Shown one piece after another: positions 1 to 9,808 of a stretch of 64,000 nt of DNA. Below the pieces are notes generated by a model, which was not told the origin of the DNA, searched no databases, and saw only the letters and a list, made by a program, of their open reading frames with translations. The DNA is from Erythrobacter sp. WG (GTDB lineage Bacteria; Pseudomonadota; Alphaproteobacteria; Sphingomonadales; Sphingomonadaceae). The stretch is from NCBI RefSeq assembly GCF_026586795.1, contig NZ_JAPFGY010000016.1, positions 17,726 to 81,725 on the forward strand. The letters run 5' to 3'. Position 1 is the first letter of the stretch, and each line of letters opens with the position of its first letter. Both the position numbers and the translations under genes were made by a program.

Positions 1-483
1 GAGCGGCTGAAGGAGCTCGACCGTGGGCAAGGCACCGGCAATTTCTACATGAAGCCCAACGGCGTGTTCTTCGGCAGCGGGGGCAGCTGGCGGGTGCTGG
101 GCAGCAACACCTTCTTCGACACCGTCGGCGAACGGCCCGAATTCGGCACCCAGTCGGGCCCGCTGCTGCTGGTGGACGGCAAGCTCCATCCCGAGATCCA
201 GGACAACGGCCCCTCGCGCGCGGTCCGCAACGGCGTGGGCGTGGATGCCGCCGGCAAGGCGCATTTCGTCATCAGCGATGCGCCGATCAGCTTCGGCCAG
301 CTCGCCCGCTATTTCCGCGACGTGCTCAAGGTGCGAAACGCGCTCTATCTCGACGGCGCGGTCTCGAGCCTGTGGGACCCGGCGGGCGGGCGGCAGGACG
401 GCGGCCGCGTCGGCCCGATCATCGTCGTGACCAAGCGGCAGATGGCGGCATCGCAGCCAGCGGCAGGGACACCGGCACCATGA
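1..483 (+). CDS. Phosphodiester glycosidase-like (DUF2233/NAGPA) protein, C-terminal part
   Basis: The frame is open from the first base of the window, so the N-terminus lies outside. The visible 160 residues contain the [13 protein letters not shown] stretch, a QSGPLLL motif, an RNGVGVD segment and a [13 protein letters not shown] motif, the pattern of the DUF2233/phosphodiester-glycosidase fold also found in human NAGPA. The likely role is hydrolysis of a sugar phosphodiester or a related envelope glycan bond, but the substrate is unknown. Its TGA stop overlaps the ATG of trpG (ATGA), so it is probably co-transcribed with the trp genes. That linkage says little about its job. Confidence 0.72.
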   Translation, partial: ERLKELDRGQGTGNFYMKPNGVFFGSGGSWRVLGSNTFFDTVGERPEFGTQSGPLLLVDGKLHPEIQDNGPSRAVRNGVGVDAAGKAHFVISDAPISFGQLARYFRDVLKVRNALYLDGAVSSLWDPAGGRQDGGRVGPIIVVTKRQMAASQPAAGTPAP

Positions 484-1091
484 TTCTCGTCATCGACAAT
501 TACGACAGCTTCACCTTCAACCTCGTCCATTACCTGATGGAGCTGGGCGCCGAGGTGCGGGTCGAGCGCAACGACGCGCTGACCGCCGCCGAGGCGCTGC
601 GGACGAACGCGGCGGGCTTTCTCATCTCCCCCGGCCCCTGCACGCCGAACGAGGCCGGGATCAGCCTCGATCTGGTCGCGGCCTGTGCCGATGCGGCAAG
701 GCCGCTGATGGGCGTGTGCCTCGGGCATCAGGCGATCGGGCAGCATTTCGGCGGAACGGTACAGCGCGGCGGGCTGATGCATGGCAAGACCTCGCCCGTG
801 ACGCATGACGGGACGGGGGTTTTTGCGGGCCTGCCTTCGCCGTTCATCGCCACGCGCTACCACAGCCTCGAGGTGGTGGATGTGCCGGAAGAGCTCGTCG
901 CCAACGCCCATGCCGAAACGCCCGGCGCCGATCACCCCAGCTGTATGGGCTTCCGCCATGCCTCGCTCCCGATCCATTCGGTGCAGTTCCACCCGGAAAG
1001 CATCGCCACCGAACACGGTCACGCGCTCCTCGCCAATTTCCTGCGCGCCTGCGGGATGGCGCCCGTCCTTCCCGAGGCATTGCGCGCATGA
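480..1091 (+). CDS. trpG: Anthranilate synthase component II (glutamine amidotransferase)
   Basis: 203 residues, the standard length of a free-standing TrpG. It supplies ammonia from glutamine to TrpE for anthranilate formation, the first committed step of tryptophan synthesis. The class I amidotransferase triad is visible: Cys80 in [11 protein letters not shown], and His171 and Glu173 in QFHPES. The opening [18 protein letters not shown] is the family signature. The start at 480 is chosen over an upstream in-frame start because it begins that signature and overlaps the preceding stop. The stop overlaps trpD by four bases (ATGA). trpE is not in the window. Confidence 0.96.
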   Translation: MILVIDNYDSFTFNLVHYLMELGAEVRVERNDALTAAEALRTNAAGFLISPGPCTPNEAGISLDLVAACADAARPLMGVCLGHQAIGQHFGGTVQRGGLMHGKTSPVTHDGTGVFAGLPSPFIATRYHSLEVVDVPEELVANAHAETPGADHPSCMGFRHASLPIHSVQFHPESIATEHGHALLANFLRACGMAPVLPEALRA

Positions 1092-2083
1092 GCCTGCTCC
1101 CCGCCATCACCCCCGCCCCCATGACCGAGCCCGAGGCCGAGGCGGCCTTCGGCGTCGTCCTCGACGGGGCGCCCTCGGAAGAAGCGATCGCGCAGTTCCT
1201 CGTCGCCCTCTCGGAACGCGGCGAGACCGCCGACGAGATCGCCGGCGCGGCGCGGGCCTTGCGGGCGCGGCTGATCCCCATCGACGCACCCGCCGGGGCG
1301 ATCGACGTCTGCGGCACGGGGGGCGATGGGCATCACACCCTCAACGTCTCGACCGCCGTCAGCCTGGTGGTCGCGGCAAGCGGCGTACCGGTCGCCAAGC
1401 ACGGCAACCGCGCCGCCTCTTCGAAGGCGGGAGCGGCGGATACGCTCGAAGCGCTCGGCCTCGACATGGACGCCGCCGGGCGCACGGCGGAAAAGACCCT
1501 CGCCGCAATCGGCATCTGCTTCCTCTTCGCCAAGAACCACCACCCGGCGATGGCGCGCATCCAGCCCATCCGGCAGCGGATCGGCAAGCGCACGATCTTC
1601 AACCTGATGGGCCCCTTGTCGAACCCCGCGCGCGTGGAAAGCCAGCTGATCGGCATCGCCCGCCCGGCCTACGTCCCCATCTATGCCGGCGCGATGGCAC
1701 GGCTCGGCACGGGGCGCTCGCTGATCGTCTCGGGCGACGAGGGGCTGGACGAGCTGAGCATCGCGGGCGGCAACGAGGTGGCGGTGGTGACGGGCAACAC
1801 CTTCCGGATGAAGCGGATCGCAGTGGACGCGGCGGGCCTGCCCCATGCGCCCATCGAGGCGATCCGGGGCGACGATGCGAAACATAATGCGGCGGCCCTG
1901 AAGGCCCTGCTGATGGGCACCCCCGGGCCCTATCGCGACGCGGTGCTGTTCAACGCGGCCGGCGCGCTGACCGTCGCCGGGCGCGGCGGCGACTGGCGCG
2001 AAAGGGCGGCGATGGCCGCCGAGGCGCTGGACTCGGGCGCGGCCCTGGCGCTGCTCGACAAGTGGATCGCGCTCGCCAGATAA
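1088..2083 (+). CDS. trpD: Anthranilate phosphoribosyltransferase
   Basis: 331 residues. It transfers phosphoribose from PRPP to anthranilate in the second step of tryptophan synthesis. The PRPP-binding glycine loop is seen as [15 protein letters not shown] near residues 75-89, followed by the conserved [12 protein letters not shown] and [10 protein letters not shown] segments. It follows trpG with an ATGA overlap, implying translational coupling, and precedes trpC after an 88-base gap that holds a palindromic repeat. Nothing unusual is visible in the protein. Confidence 0.96.
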   Translation: MSLLPAITPAPMTEPEAEAAFGVVLDGAPSEEAIAQFLVALSERGETADEIAGAARALRARLIPIDAPAGAIDVCGTGGDGHHTLNVSTAVSLVVAASGVPVAKHGNRAASSKAGAADTLEALGLDMDAAGRTAEKTLAAIGICFLFAKNHHPAMARIQPIRQRIGKRTIFNLMGPLSNPARVESQLIGIARPAYVPIYAGAMARLGTGRSLIVSGDEGLDELSIAGGNEVAVVTGNTFRMKRIAVDAAGLPHAPIEAIRGDDAKHNAAALKALLMGTPGPYRDAVLFNAAGALTVAGRGGDWRERAAMAAEALDSGAALALLDKWIALAR

Positions 2084-2091
2084 CACCCATC

Positions 2092-2156
2092 CCGTCCGTG
2101 TCGAGCGACGTCGAGATACACCGCACGGGCCTCTCGACTTCGCTCGAGGCGAACGG
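2092..2156. repeat. Intergenic palindromic repeat, copy 1 (trpD-trpC)
   Basis: A 16-base arm at 2101-2116 (TCGAGCGACGTCGAGA) pairs with 2132-2147 with one mismatch around a 15-base loop. Its 3' part, 2132-2156, recurs at 3050-3074 with one mismatch, and its 5' part, 2092-2105, recurs at 2971-2984 with one mismatch. It is a REP-like element lying between coupled trp genes. The hairpin could affect mRNA processing or attenuate downstream expression, but that is inference. Confidence 0.8.
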
Positions 2157-2171
2157 CAAAGGCATGAGACC

Positions 2172-2963
2172 ATGAACAAGCTCGAGGAAATCTGCGCCAC
2201 CAAGCGCGAGGAAGTCGCCGCCCGCAAGGCCGCGATGACCACCGCCGCGCTCGCCGAAGCCGCCGCCGCGCAAGACCCTCCGCGCGGCTTCGAGGCCGCC
2301 CTGCGCGCGCGCGCCGCCTCCGGCTTTGCCCTGATCGCCGAGATCAAGAAGGCGAGCCCGTCGAAGGGCCTGATCCGCGCCGACTTTCGCCCGGCCGACC
2401 ACGCCCGGGCCTATCAAGAGGGCGGCGCCGCCTGCCTCTCGGTCCTCACCGACGCGCCCTATTTCCAGGGCCACGAGGACTACCTCGTGCAGGCACGCGC
2501 CGCTTGCAATCTGCCCGTCCTGCGCAAGGACTTCATGGTCGACCCCTGGCAATGCCTCGAGGCCCGCGCCATCGGCGCCGACGCGATCCTCATCATCGTC
2601 GCTGCCCTGTCCGACGCGCAGATGGCCGAGATCGAGGCGGCGGCGCGCGAGCACGGCATGGACGTCCTCGTCGAGGTCCATGACGAGGCCGAGATGGCCC
2701 GCGCCGCCGCACACCTCCGCTCGCGCCTCATCGGGGTCAACAACCGCGACCTCCGGACCTTCACCACCGACCTCGCCACCACCGAGCGCCTCGCCCCCCT
2801 CGCCCCCGAAGGCACGCTGCTGGTCGGCGAAAGCGGGATCGCCACCCGCGCCGACTGCGACCGCCTCGCCGCCCATGGGGTGCGCACCTTCCTCGTCGGC
2901 GAGAGCCTGATGCGGGCTGACGATATCGCCGCCGCCACCCGCGCGCTGATCGGCGCCGACTAG
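2172..2963 (+). CDS. trpC: Indole-3-glycerol phosphate synthase
   Basis: 263 residues with the TIM-barrel signature of Trp[11 protein letters not shown] near residues 57-66 carries the catalytic lysine/glutamate region, followed by [30 protein letters not shown] and the phosphate-binding [10 protein letters not shown]. It closes the indole ring from CdRP. It is a monofunctional TrpC with no TrpF fused. trpF and trpBA are not in the window. The gene follows the first copy of the intergenic palindrome and is followed by the second copy before moaC. Confidence 0.96.
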   Translation: MNKLEEICATKREEVAARKAAMTTAALAEAAAAQDPPRGFEAALRARAASGFALIAEIKKASPSKGLIRADFRPADHARAYQEGGAACLSVLTDAPYFQGHEDYLVQARAACNLPVLRKDFMVDPWQCLEARAIGADAILIIVAALSDAQMAEIEAAAREHGMDVLVEVHDEAEMARAAAHLRSRLIGVNNRDLRTFTTDLATTERLAPLAPEGTLLVGESGIATRADCDRLAAHGVRTFLVGESLMRADDIAAATRALIGAD

Positions 2964-2970
2964 CACGGAC

Positions 2971-3074
2971 CCGTTCGTGTCGAGCCCTTCGGCAGGCTCA
3001 GGGCAGGCAGCCGACATTCTGTCGTCAGTCGAGACACCATGCACCGGCCTCTCGACTTTGCTCGAGGCGAACGG
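2971..3074. repeat. Composite intergenic repeat, copy 2 (trpC-moaC)
   Basis: It shares its ends with copy 1 (2971-2984 with 2092-2105; 3050-3074 with 2132-2156, one mismatch each). Inserted in the middle is CCCTTCGGCAGGCTCAGGG (2985-3003), whose near reverse complement is found again at 26862-26878 inside the nuo operon. It therefore looks like a mosaic of two repeat units. It ends two bases before the Shine-Dalgarno AGGAGG of moaC. Confidence 0.75.
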
Positions 3075-3086
3075 ATAGGAGGGCCC

Positions 3087-3572
3087 ATGACCAAGCTCAC
3101 CCACCTCGACGAGACCGGCGCCGCGCGGATGGTCGACGTCGGCGGAAAGGCCGAGACGCAGCGTCGCGCCGTCGCCAGCGGGCGCATCGCCATGTCGCCG
3201 CAGGCCCTCGCCGCGATCCGCGACGGCAACGCCCCCAAAGGCGACGTCCTCGCCGCCGCGCGCATCGCCGGGATCATGGCCGCGAAGCGCACCGGCGAGC
3301 TCATCCCGCTGTGCCACCCCCTCGGGCTCGAGGCGGTGACGGTCGACTTTGCCTTCGAGGAGAGCGACGGCGCCCATGCGATCCGTGTCACCGCCACCGC
3401 CTCCCTCACCGGCAAGACCGGGGTGGAAATGGAAGCGATGACAGCCGCTTCGATCGCACTCCTGACAATCTACGACATGGCCAAGGCCGTCGACAAGGGC
3501 ATGGTCATTGCCGACCTCCGCCTCGTCGAAAAGACCGGCGGCAAGTCGGGCGACTGGCGGGCGGAACCGTGA
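3087..3572 (+). CDS. moaC: Cyclic pyranopterin monophosphate synthase
   Basis: 161 residues, the full length for MoaC. Together with MoaA it converts GTP to cyclic pyranopterin monophosphate in molybdenum cofactor synthesis. Motifs seen are [14 protein letters not shown], the LIPLCHPL loop (residues 72-79) and [11 protein letters not shown] with Asp130 and Lys133 at the positions of the known catalytic residues. ATG 3087 is preferred over the upstream start at 3039 because it has AGGAGG at 3077-3082 and begins the family N-terminus. The stop overlaps the GTG of moeA. Confidence 0.95.
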   Translation: MTKLTHLDETGAARMVDVGGKAETQRRAVASGRIAMSPQALAAIRDGNAPKGDVLAAARIAGIMAAKRTGELIPLCHPLGLEAVTVDFAFEESDGAHAIRVTATASLTGKTGVEMEAMTAASIALLTIYDMAKAVDKGMVIADLRLVEKTGGKSGDWRAEP

Positions 3573-4771
3573 GCGCACTACCGCCGCCGCTCGCGCTCGA
3601 GGAAGCGCAGGCCCGCCTGCTCGCCCTCGCCCCGCGGATCGCGGCCGAGACCGTCCCCGCCGAGACCGCGCTCGGCCGCGTGCTCGCCGAGGACCTTCTC
3701 GCCGCCCGCACCCAGCCCCCGGCCGACCTTTCGGCGATGGACGGCTATGCCCTCGGCGAAGGCGAAGGCCCCTGGCGGCTCGTCGGGGAAAGCCGCGCGG
3801 GCGCGCCCTATCGCGAGGTGCTGGGAGAAGGCGAGGCGGCGCGGATCTCGACCGGGGCGATGGTGCCGCCGGGTGCGGGCCGCATCCTGATGCAGGAGGA
3901 CGCGGTCGACACCGATGGCATCATCGCCGCCACCGAAGTCCCCCCGCCCGGCCGCCACATCCGCCCGCGCGGGCTGGATTTCCACGCCGGCGACCGGCTG
4001 CTCGCGCGCGGCACGCGCCTGACCCCTGCGGCAATCGCGTTGGCGCTGGCCGGCGGGCACGCAAGTCTTCCCGTCGCCCGCACCCTGCGCGTGGCGGTGC
4101 TGGATTCGGGCGACGAGCTCAGCGCCGATCCCGCCGCCTGTCTCCCCCACCAGATCCCGGCGAGCAACGGGGCGATGATCGCCGCGATGCTGGGCGAATG
4201 GGGCTGCGAGGTTAAGCGCATCGGCCCGGTGCCGGACGATCGCGCCGCGCTCGCCGCCGCGCTGGCGCAGGCGGAAAGCGCCGACATCCTCGTGACCTCG
4301 GGCGGGGCCTCGGTGGGCGATCACGATCTCATCAAGCCCGCGCTTGCCGAATGGGGCGCCGAGACCGACTTCTGGCGCGTGGCGATCAAGCCCGGCAAGC
4401 CGCTGCTGGTGGCGACTCGCCGCCATGCGGAAGGTCACCAGGTGATCCTCGGCCTGCCCGGCAACCCGGTCTCGAGCTTCGTGACCGCCTTCCTTTTCGC
4501 GCTGCCGCTGGTGCGCGCGGCGGCTGGCGAGCGCGCGGCCTTGCCCCGCCCGGTGACGCTCGTGGCGGGCGAGGATCTGCCCGCGGTCGGCCCCCGGCGC
4601 GAGTTCCTGCGCGCGGTGCGCGAGGGCGATGCGGTGCGGCTCGCCGGATCGCAAGATTCCTCGGCGCTGTCCGCGCTGGCAGCGGCAGACGCGCTGATCG
4701 ACCGCCCCGCCCACGCCCCGACGCTCACCGCAGGCACGCCGGTCACGGTCTACCTGCTCCGGAATGGCTGA
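3569..4771 (+). CDS. moeA: Molybdopterin molybdenumtransferase
   Basis: 400 residues starting at GTG 3569, which overlaps the moaC stop (GTGA). MoeA inserts molybdate into adenylated molybdopterin. Features seen are the N-terminal LSAMDGYAL motif, the [19 protein letters not shown] stretch, a MoCF-like domain with [14 protein letters not shown], the VAIKPGKPL motif and the GLPGNPVSS loop, then a C-terminal beta domain. This order and length are canonical. The moaC-moeA-lexA arrangement downstream of trpGDC is a known alphaproteobacterial synteny. Confidence 0.95.
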   Translation: MSALPPPLALEEAQARLLALAPRIAAETVPAETALGRVLAEDLLAARTQPPADLSAMDGYALGEGEGPWRLVGESRAGAPYREVLGEGEAARISTGAMVPPGAGRILMQEDAVDTDGIIAATEVPPPGRHIRPRGLDFHAGDRLLARGTRLTPAAIALALAGGHASLPVARTLRVAVLDSGDELSADPAACLPHQIPASNGAMIAAMLGEWGCEVKRIGPVPDDRAALAAALAQAESADILVTSGGASVGDHDLIKPALAEWGAETDFWRVAIKPGKPLLVATRRHAEGHQVILGLPGNPVSSFVTAFLFALPLVRAAAGERAALPRPVTLVAGEDLPAVGPRREFLRAVREGDAVRLAGSQDSSALSALAAADALIDRPAHAPTLTAGTPVTVYLLRNG

Positions 4772-4798
4772 AATGCTGGCGTTTGCCGCGCGGTCCTG

Positions 4799-4841
4799 TT
4801 GACAGCATTCCAACAGTTGCCTAATTGTTCCTTGTTCGTTC
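4799..4841 (+). promoter_or_regulatory. lexA promoter with LexA operator (GTTC-N7-GTTC)
   Basis: GTTC at 4827-4830 and GTTC at 4838-4841 are separated by exactly seven bases, the direct-repeat LexA operator known from alphaproteobacteria. TTGACA at 4799-4804 is a perfect -35 hexamer; seventeen bases later TAATTG (4822-4827) is a weak -10 candidate that abuts the operator. LexA binding here would block RNA polymerase, so the gene is inferred to be autoregulated. The leader to the start codon is about 135 bases. Confidence 0.8.
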
Positions 4842-4977
4842 ACCTTAATGGCGGGCGAAAGTGCAGCAAAGCACCGCGATTTCATGTCGCACAAGGTGCC
4901 TCTTGGCGCACGCAAGGGATTGGCACGGCGCGCCTGACCGGGCGCGGCCGTGGGTGCGACCACAGGAGTTTGGATCA

Positions 4978-5658
4978 ATGCTGACCGCAAAACAGCGCGA
5001 GCTCATTGTCTTCATTCAAGAACGGCTTGAGGAAACCGGCGTCTCGCCGAGCTTCGAGGAAATGAAGGAAGCGCTCGATCTCAAAAGCAAGTCGGGTGTG
5101 CACCGGCTGATTTCCGCGCTCGAGGAACGCGGTTTCCTGCGCCGCCTGCCCAACCGGGCGCGCGCGCTCGAGGTGATCCGCCAGCCCGGCGACACGACCC
5201 CGGCCCGCGCAGCGGCCTCAGGCAACGTGGTGCCGATGACCCCGCCGCCCGCCCGCGCAGCCGAACCGGCGAACGACGTGATCGAATTGCCGCTGCACGG
5301 GCGGATCGCCGCGGGCGCCCCGATCGAGGCGCTCGAGGGCCAGTCGACGCTGCCGGTGCCCGCCGCGCTGCTCGGGCCCGGCGAGCACTACGCGCTCGAG
5401 GTATCGGGGGATTCGATGGTCGAGGCCGGCATCTTCGATGGCGATTTCGCGCTGGTGCGGCGGACCAATACCGCGCGCGACGGGGAGATCGTCGTCGCGC
5501 TGGTGCGCGGCGAGGAGGCGACCTTGAAGTATCTGCGCCGCGAGAACGGGCAGGTGCGGCTCGATCCGGCCAACGCCTCCTACGACCCGCAATTCTACCG
5601 CCCCGACGAGGTCGAGGTGCAGGGCAAGCTCGCCGGCCTGCTGCGCCGCTACCATTGA
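4978..5658 (+). CDS. lexA: LexA repressor, SOS response regulator
   Basis: 226 residues. An N-terminal winged helix-turn-helix (about 1-65, with [13 protein letters not shown] and [12 protein letters not shown]) is joined to a S24 peptidase domain. The self-cleavage site Ala112-Gly113 (AAGAPIEAL), catalytic Ser146 (VSGDSM) and Lys184 (TLKYLRR) are all visible. The start at 4978 has AGGAG at 4964-4968. It represses SOS genes until RecA-stimulated autocleavage. A LexA operator lies in its own promoter. An upstream in-frame start at 4861 would add residues unlike the family. Confidence 0.97.
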   Translation: MLTAKQRELIVFIQERLEETGVSPSFEEMKEALDLKSKSGVHRLISALEERGFLRRLPNRARALEVIRQPGDTTPARAAASGNVVPMTPPPARAAEPANDVIELPLHGRIAAGAPIEALEGQSTLPVPAALLGPGEHYALEVSGDSMVEAGIFDGDFALVRRTNTARDGEIVVALVRGEEATLKYLRRENGQVRLDPANASYDPQFYRPDEVEVQGKLAGLLRRYH

Positions 5659-5849
5659 GGCGGCAGCGCCGGGGTCCGGCGTGCTGACCCTGCCGGTGCG
5701 GCCCTTCGGATGGCCGGCAACCGCGCGGCGCCGGTGAGGCCTTTGCGGTCCCGGTGCGGGCCCGCGTTCGGCGGCTCTGTCCGATCAATGCGCCGGTGAA
5801 TGGATGATCGCGGGGCCAGGATGACGCTCGGTGTCATGTTGGATTGGAA
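5659..5849 (+). other. lexA 3' untranslated region
   Basis: 191 bases between the lexA stop and its terminator with no convincing open frame on either strand. It contains several GC-rich inverted segments, including ATGAC (5821-5825) facing GTCAT (5833-5837), immediately before the terminator hairpin. It could be a plain 3' UTR or the body of a 3'-end-derived small RNA. The sequence alone does not decide this. Confidence 0.5.
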
Positions 5850-5874
5850 GGGGGCTCTGCGCAGCCCCCTTTTT
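5850..5874 (+). terminator. Rho-independent terminator of lexA
   Basis: GGGGGCT (5850-5856) pairs with AGCCCCC (5863-5869) around a six-base loop and is followed by five T residues (5870-5874). The T run lies on the plus side only, so it serves lexA and not the convergent comEC. Confidence 0.9.
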
Positions 5875-5924
5875 CTTGCCTGCTGGCACCTCCCAGCCCC
5901 CGCTTGACCCTCGCCATACCCCGG

Positions 5925-8237
5925 CTAGCCCCCGCCTAGACCCGCCTCAGCCCTGCCTCGCCGGCGGGGGCGGTATTCCCCAACATCGCCCTGCTCCGGG
6001 ACGCGCCACCAGCCATGCTCGCCCTGGCTGTCGGCGACGCTGGTGATGCGGCCCGCCGCCAGATCGAGGGCGAGCCCGCCGCTGCGCTCGAGGTGGCGGC
6101 GGTCGGCCTTGAGCCAGCGCGGGCGGCAGGCGCGGGGCAGAAAGCGTTCCGAAACAACGATATCCGCCTCGGCGCAGGCGGCGACGAGATCGCGCCATTC
6201 GACCCGGTCCCGGCCCCGGCCGAGCAGCAGCACCCACTCTCTCCCGCCCCGCTCGAGCCGCACCGTGCAGAACGCCGAGGAGCAGCGCGCCCCCGGCCAG
6301 TCGGCGAGCGGCAAGGGTTCGGCCGCGACCCCGGCGAGCTCCATCAGGTTGCCCTGGGTGTAGGACGAGCGGCTGTCGCGCAGGGCGAGAAGCCGCCGCT
6401 GTCCATCAGGACCGGGCACCGTGATCCCCACCTGCCGCCCGTCCCCCGCGATCAGCACGTCCGGCACCGGAGCGGCCGCGGCCAGCACCGTGCCGAGGGC
6501 AATCGGGACCAGTCCGGCGAGGCGCGCCCGGCCGCTCCACAAGGCCAGCCACAGGCCCCCGGCCGAAAACAGCGCGGCGACGAGGCCGCTCATCTGCGGC
6601 ATCAGACGGACCGCCCCGGCAAGGCCGGCAGTCCGGTGCGCGAGCCACAGCAGCGCTGCGAGCGCCTGCTCGACCACCCACCAGACGGGCGCCCCAGCCC
6701 CGACGGTGTCGGCAAGAAAGCCGAGTGCGATCAAAGGCATGGCGATGAAGGTCACGAGCGGGATGGCGACTACGTTGGCGATCGCACCATACATCCCGGC
6801 GCGGTGAAAGTGGTAGAGCACGATCGGCATCAGGGCGAGCTCGATCACCACTCCGGTGACGAACAGCATCACCGCATTGCGCCCCAGACGAGCGAGCCAG
6901 GACTCCTCGCGCGGGGCGAGGAAGGCGCGGACCGGGCTTGCGTTCGACAGGGCGATCAGCGCCACCACTGCGGTGAAGCTCATCTGGAAGCTCGGCCCGA
7001 TCGCGCTCTCTGGCCACAGCAGCAGCACGAAGCCGGCGGCGAGCGCAAGCATCCGCATCGAGAGCGCATCGCGCCCCAATGCCAGCGCGCCGAGCACCAG
7101 CAGCGCCGCGACGCAGCTCCGGATCGTCGGCACCTCTGCGCCTGTCAGCAGCGTGTAGCCGATCCCCGCAAGCGCGCCGCCCGCAGCCGCCACCACGGGC
7201 AGCCGCACCCGGAGCGCGATCGCCGGCAACAGGGCCAGCAGGCGCATCACCGCGAAATAGGCCGCGGCGATCACCGCGCTGACATGAAGGCCGCTGATCG
7301 AGAGAAGATGCGTGAGGCCCGCATCGCGCATCGCCGCCGCGTCCGCCTCGGTGATCCCTCCGCGATCACCGCTCGCAAAGGCCGCGGCGATCGCGCCGGG
7401 CGAGCCGGGCACCCGGGCACGGACGTGCTCGGCGATAGCCCGCTGCAGCGAGGCGATGCCTCCGCTCGGCGGGGCCGGGCTAAGCACCGTCACCGGGCCG
7501 ATCACGGTGCCGGTCGCCGCGAGACCCTGGAACCACGCGGCGCGGGCGAAATCGTAGCTTCCGGGCAGCATCGGGTGCGCCGGCGGCATCAGGCGCGCAC
7601 GCAGCCGCACCACCGCGCCCTCGCCAAGGCGCGCGGGAATCCGCCCTCCCGTGAACCGGTCGAGGGGCACATTGACCCGCACCTTGTGCGCCGCCTCGCC
7701 GCTCGCCGCGCGCATCGCGAGGGTGAGCCTGAGGCGCCCCTCGGCGGGCTGGTCCTCGCGTTCGAGCACAAGGCCGTCGATGGTGGCGACCATCGGCCGA
7801 TCGATCGGCTCGGCGCCGACCAGAGCTGACCGGGCCCAGATCACCGCCACCCCGCAGGCGAACACCAACCCGCAGGCGATGACCGCAAGCCGCAGGTTGG
7901 CGCGGGTTTCGTCGGCGCGGCTCGCGAGGGGCCACACCGCCAGGGCGCCGAGCGCCACCCCGACCCCGGCCGCCATGGCGAGGCCCCATTGCCACGGATG
8001 GGGCAGCGCGAACCAGGCGAGGATGCCGGCGACGAAGATCACCGCCAGCCACGGGGCGCGGTCGAAGCCGGCCTCGCCGAGGAACCGCTCCGCCGCATCG
8101 CCCGCCCGCATCCGCCCGAGCGCGGCGGCGGTGCTGGACAAGCCGCGCGCTCTTTGCCAAGGGCGCGGCGTCGGTTTCCCGGCGGCGGGTGCGCCGCCGG
8201 GCTCCTCCCCCATCGGAACCTCCGGCACATCGCGCAT
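5925..8237 (-). CDS. comEC: ComEC/Rec2 family DNA uptake channel protein
   Basis: About 770 residues. An N-terminal membrane/DUF4131-like part is followed by the Competence domain, with GDRGGI, the hallmark [11 protein letters not shown] and many hydrophobic helices. The C-terminal third ([14 protein letters not shown] onward) corresponds to the metallo-beta-lactamase-like domain but has no HxHxDH metal site, a degenerate form common in this class. The family forms the inner-membrane channel for single-stranded DNA in transformation. The start at 8237 is chosen because longer frames would run into the divergent gltX; Met at 8213 is an alternative. No other competence gene is in view. Confidence 0.9.
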   Translation of the reverse strand: MRDVPEVPMGEEPGGAPAAGKPTPRPWQRARGLSSTAAALGRMRAGDAAERFLGEAGFDRAPWLAVIFVAGILAWFALPHPWQWGLAMAAGVGVALGALAVWPLASRADETRANLRLAVIACGLVFACGVAVIWARSALVGAEPIDRPMVATIDGLVLEREDQPAEGRLRLTLAMRAASGEAAHKVRVNVPLDRFTGGRIPARLGEGAVVRLRARLMPPAHPMLPGSYDFARAAWFQGLAATGTVIGPVTVLSPAPPSGGIASLQRAIAEHVRARVPGSPGAIAAAFASGDRGGITEADAAAMRDAGLTHLLSISGLHVSAVIAAAYFAVMRLLALLPAIALRVRLPVVAAAGGALAGIGYTLLTGAEVPTIRSCVAALLVLGALALGRDALSMRMLALAAGFVLLLWPESAIGPSFQMSFTAVVALIALSNASPVRAFLAPREESWLARLGRNAVMLFVTGVVIELALMPIVLYHFHRAGMYGAIANVVAIPLVTFIAMPLIALGFLADTVGAGAPVWWVVEQALAALLWLAHRTAGLAGAVRLMPQMSGLVAALFSAGGLWLALWSGRARLAGLVPIALGTVLAAAAPVPDVLIAGDGRQVGITVPGPDGQRRLLALRDSRSSYTQGNLMELAGVAAEPLPLADWPGARCSSAFCTVRLERGGREWVLLLGRGRDRVEWRDLVAACAEADIVVSERFLPRACRPRWLKADRRHLERSGGLALDLAAGRITSVADSQGEHGWWRVPEQGDVGEYRPRRRGRAEAGLGGG

Positions 8238-8312
8238 CGGTTGCCCCCCGACCGGCCCGACCGGGACAAACCGGGGCCGAGCCGGTTGAAAGAGAACAGG
8301 AAGTCGAAGCTC

Positions 8313-9749
8313 ATGGCAAGCGAAAGCAGCACTCCGGACACGCGCCCCGCAGGCGAGGTCGTCACCCGCTTCGCCCCTTCCCCCACCGGTTTCCTGCATA
8401 TCGGCGGGGCGCGCACCGCGCTGTTCAACTGGCTCTATGCCCGCCACCACGGCGGCCGCACGCTGCTCAGGATCGAGGACACCGATCGCAAGCGCAGCAC
8501 GCAGGAGGCGATCGACGCGATCATCGAGGGGCTCGAGTGGATGGGCCTCGATTACGACGCGCCCCCGGTATTCCAGTCCGACCGTGCCGAACGCCATGCC
8601 GAGGTAGCTTGGCAGCTCCTCGCGGCGGGCCACGCCTACAAGTGCTTCGCCACGCCCGAGGAACTCGAAGCGATGCGCGAGGAGCAGCGCGCCCAGAAGA
8701 AGCCGCTTCGCTATGACGGGCGCTGGCGCGACCGCGATCCTGCCGAGGCGCCCGAGGGCGCGCCCTTCGTCATCCGTTTGAAGACCCCTGACGAGGGCGA
8801 GGTCACCATTCAGGACCGCGTCCAGGGCGCGGTGACGGTGAAGAACGAGGAAATCGACGACTACATCATCCTGCGCGCCGACGGCACGCCGACCTACATG
8901 CTGGCGGTGGTGGTCGACGATCACGACATGGGCGTGACCCACGTGATCCGCGGCGACGATCACCTCAACAACGCCTTCCGCCAGCTGCCAATCATCCGCG
9001 CGATGAATGCCATCGAAGGCAATTGGCCCGACCCGGTCTATGCCCATATCCCGCTGATCCACGGCAGCGACGGGGCGAAGCTGTCGAAGCGCCATGGTGC
9101 GCTCGGCGTGGAGGCCTATCGCGACGAGTTCGGCATCCTGCCCGAAGCGCTGTTCAACTACCTCCTGCGCCTCGGCTGGGGCCACGGCGACCGTGAGGAG
9201 ATCACCCGCGCGGAGGCGACGCAGCTGTTCGATCTCGACGGCGTCGGCAAGAGCCCCTCGCGCTTCGACATGAAGAAGCTCGAGAACCTGAACGGCCACT
9301 ACCTGCGCGAGGCGGATGATGCCCGGCTCGCCGCGCTGGTCGCCGCGCGGATCGGCGAGGATGCCGACGAAGCGCTGCTTGCCAAGGCCATGCCGGTGCT
9401 CAAGGTTCGCGCAAAGAACCTCAATGAAGTGGTTGAAGGTGCAGGCTTCCTTTTCGCCAAGCGCCCTCTTGCTATGAGCGAGAAGGCCGCCCAGCTGCTC
9501 GAGGGCGATGCGCCCGCGATATTGCGGAAGATTTACGACGCGCTGCGGGCCGAAAACGACTGGACAAGCGAGGCACTCGAAGCCACTACGAAGGCGCTCG
9601 CCGAGGCGCAGGGATTGGGTCTGGGCAAGCTGGCGCAGCCGATGCGCGCGGCGCTGACCGGGACAACCACCTCTCCCGGGATCTTCGATGTTCTGGTCCT
9701 GCTCGGCCGTGACGAGGCGCTCGCCCGGCTCGACGCTCAGGCTGCTTGA
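8313..9749 (+). CDS. gltX: Glutamate--tRNA ligase
   Basis: 478 residues, class I aminoacyl-tRNA synthetase. The HIGH-type motif is [12 protein letters not shown] (HIGG at 29-32) and the KMSKS-type motif is KLSKR at 256-260, followed by the alpha-helical anticodon-binding part. It charges tRNA-Glu. AGGAAG at 8298-8303 supports the ATG at 8313; the long upstream extension of the frame is antisense to comEC and is rejected. It is transcribed divergently from comEC across 75 bases and precedes gltA by 59 bases. Confidence 0.97.
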   Translation: MASESSTPDTRPAGEVVTRFAPSPTGFLHIGGARTALFNWLYARHHGGRTLLRIEDTDRKRSTQEAIDAIIEGLEWMGLDYDAPPVFQSDRAERHAEVAWQLLAAGHAYKCFATPEELEAMREEQRAQKKPLRYDGRWRDRDPAEAPEGAPFVIRLKTPDEGEVTIQDRVQGAVTVKNEEIDDYIILRADGTPTYMLAVVVDDHDMGVTHVIRGDDHLNNAFRQLPIIRAMNAIEGNWPDPVYAHIPLIHGSDGAKLSKRHGALGVEAYRDEFGILPEALFNYLLRLGWGHGDREEITRAEATQLFDLDGVGKSPSRFDMKKLENLNGHYLREADDARLAALVAARIGEDADEALLAKAMPVLKVRAKNLNEVVEGAGFLFAKRPLAMSEKAAQLLEGDAPAILRKIYDALRAENDWTSEALEATTKALAEAQGLGLGKLAQPMRAALTGTTTSPGIFDVLVLLGRDEALARLDAQAA

Positions 9750-9796
9750 GGCAGGGCGGGCGCGGCGCGCAAGGATCGGTGACAGGGTAATTGGAC

Positions 9797-9801
9797 AGGA
9801 G
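9797..9801 (+). promoter_or_regulatory. Shine-Dalgarno that fixes a TTG start for gltA
   Basis: AGGAG lies seven bases before TTG 9809. The only in-frame start further upstream, another TTG at 9791, would place this site inside the gene. The next ATG is far into conserved sequence. TTG 9809 gives the expected N-terminus [11 protein letters not shown]. Confidence 0.8.
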
Positions 9802-9808
9802 ACAGATC

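Noticed and set aside
5925..6500. Loss of the metal site in the ComEC beta-lactamase-like domain as a mutation
   Set aside because: Degenerate versions without HxHxDH are common in alphaproteobacterial ComEC, so I treat it as normal for the class.
6015..7829. Long plus-strand frame (604 residues) opposite comEC
   Set aside because: Arg/Ala/His-rich low-information protein, no ribosome-binding site, antisense to a clear comEC. High-GC shadow frame.
8238..9299. N-terminal extension of the comEC frame on the minus strand to 9299
   Set aside because: It lies antisense to gltX over its most conserved part and gives a sequence unlike the family; the comEC start fits at 8237.
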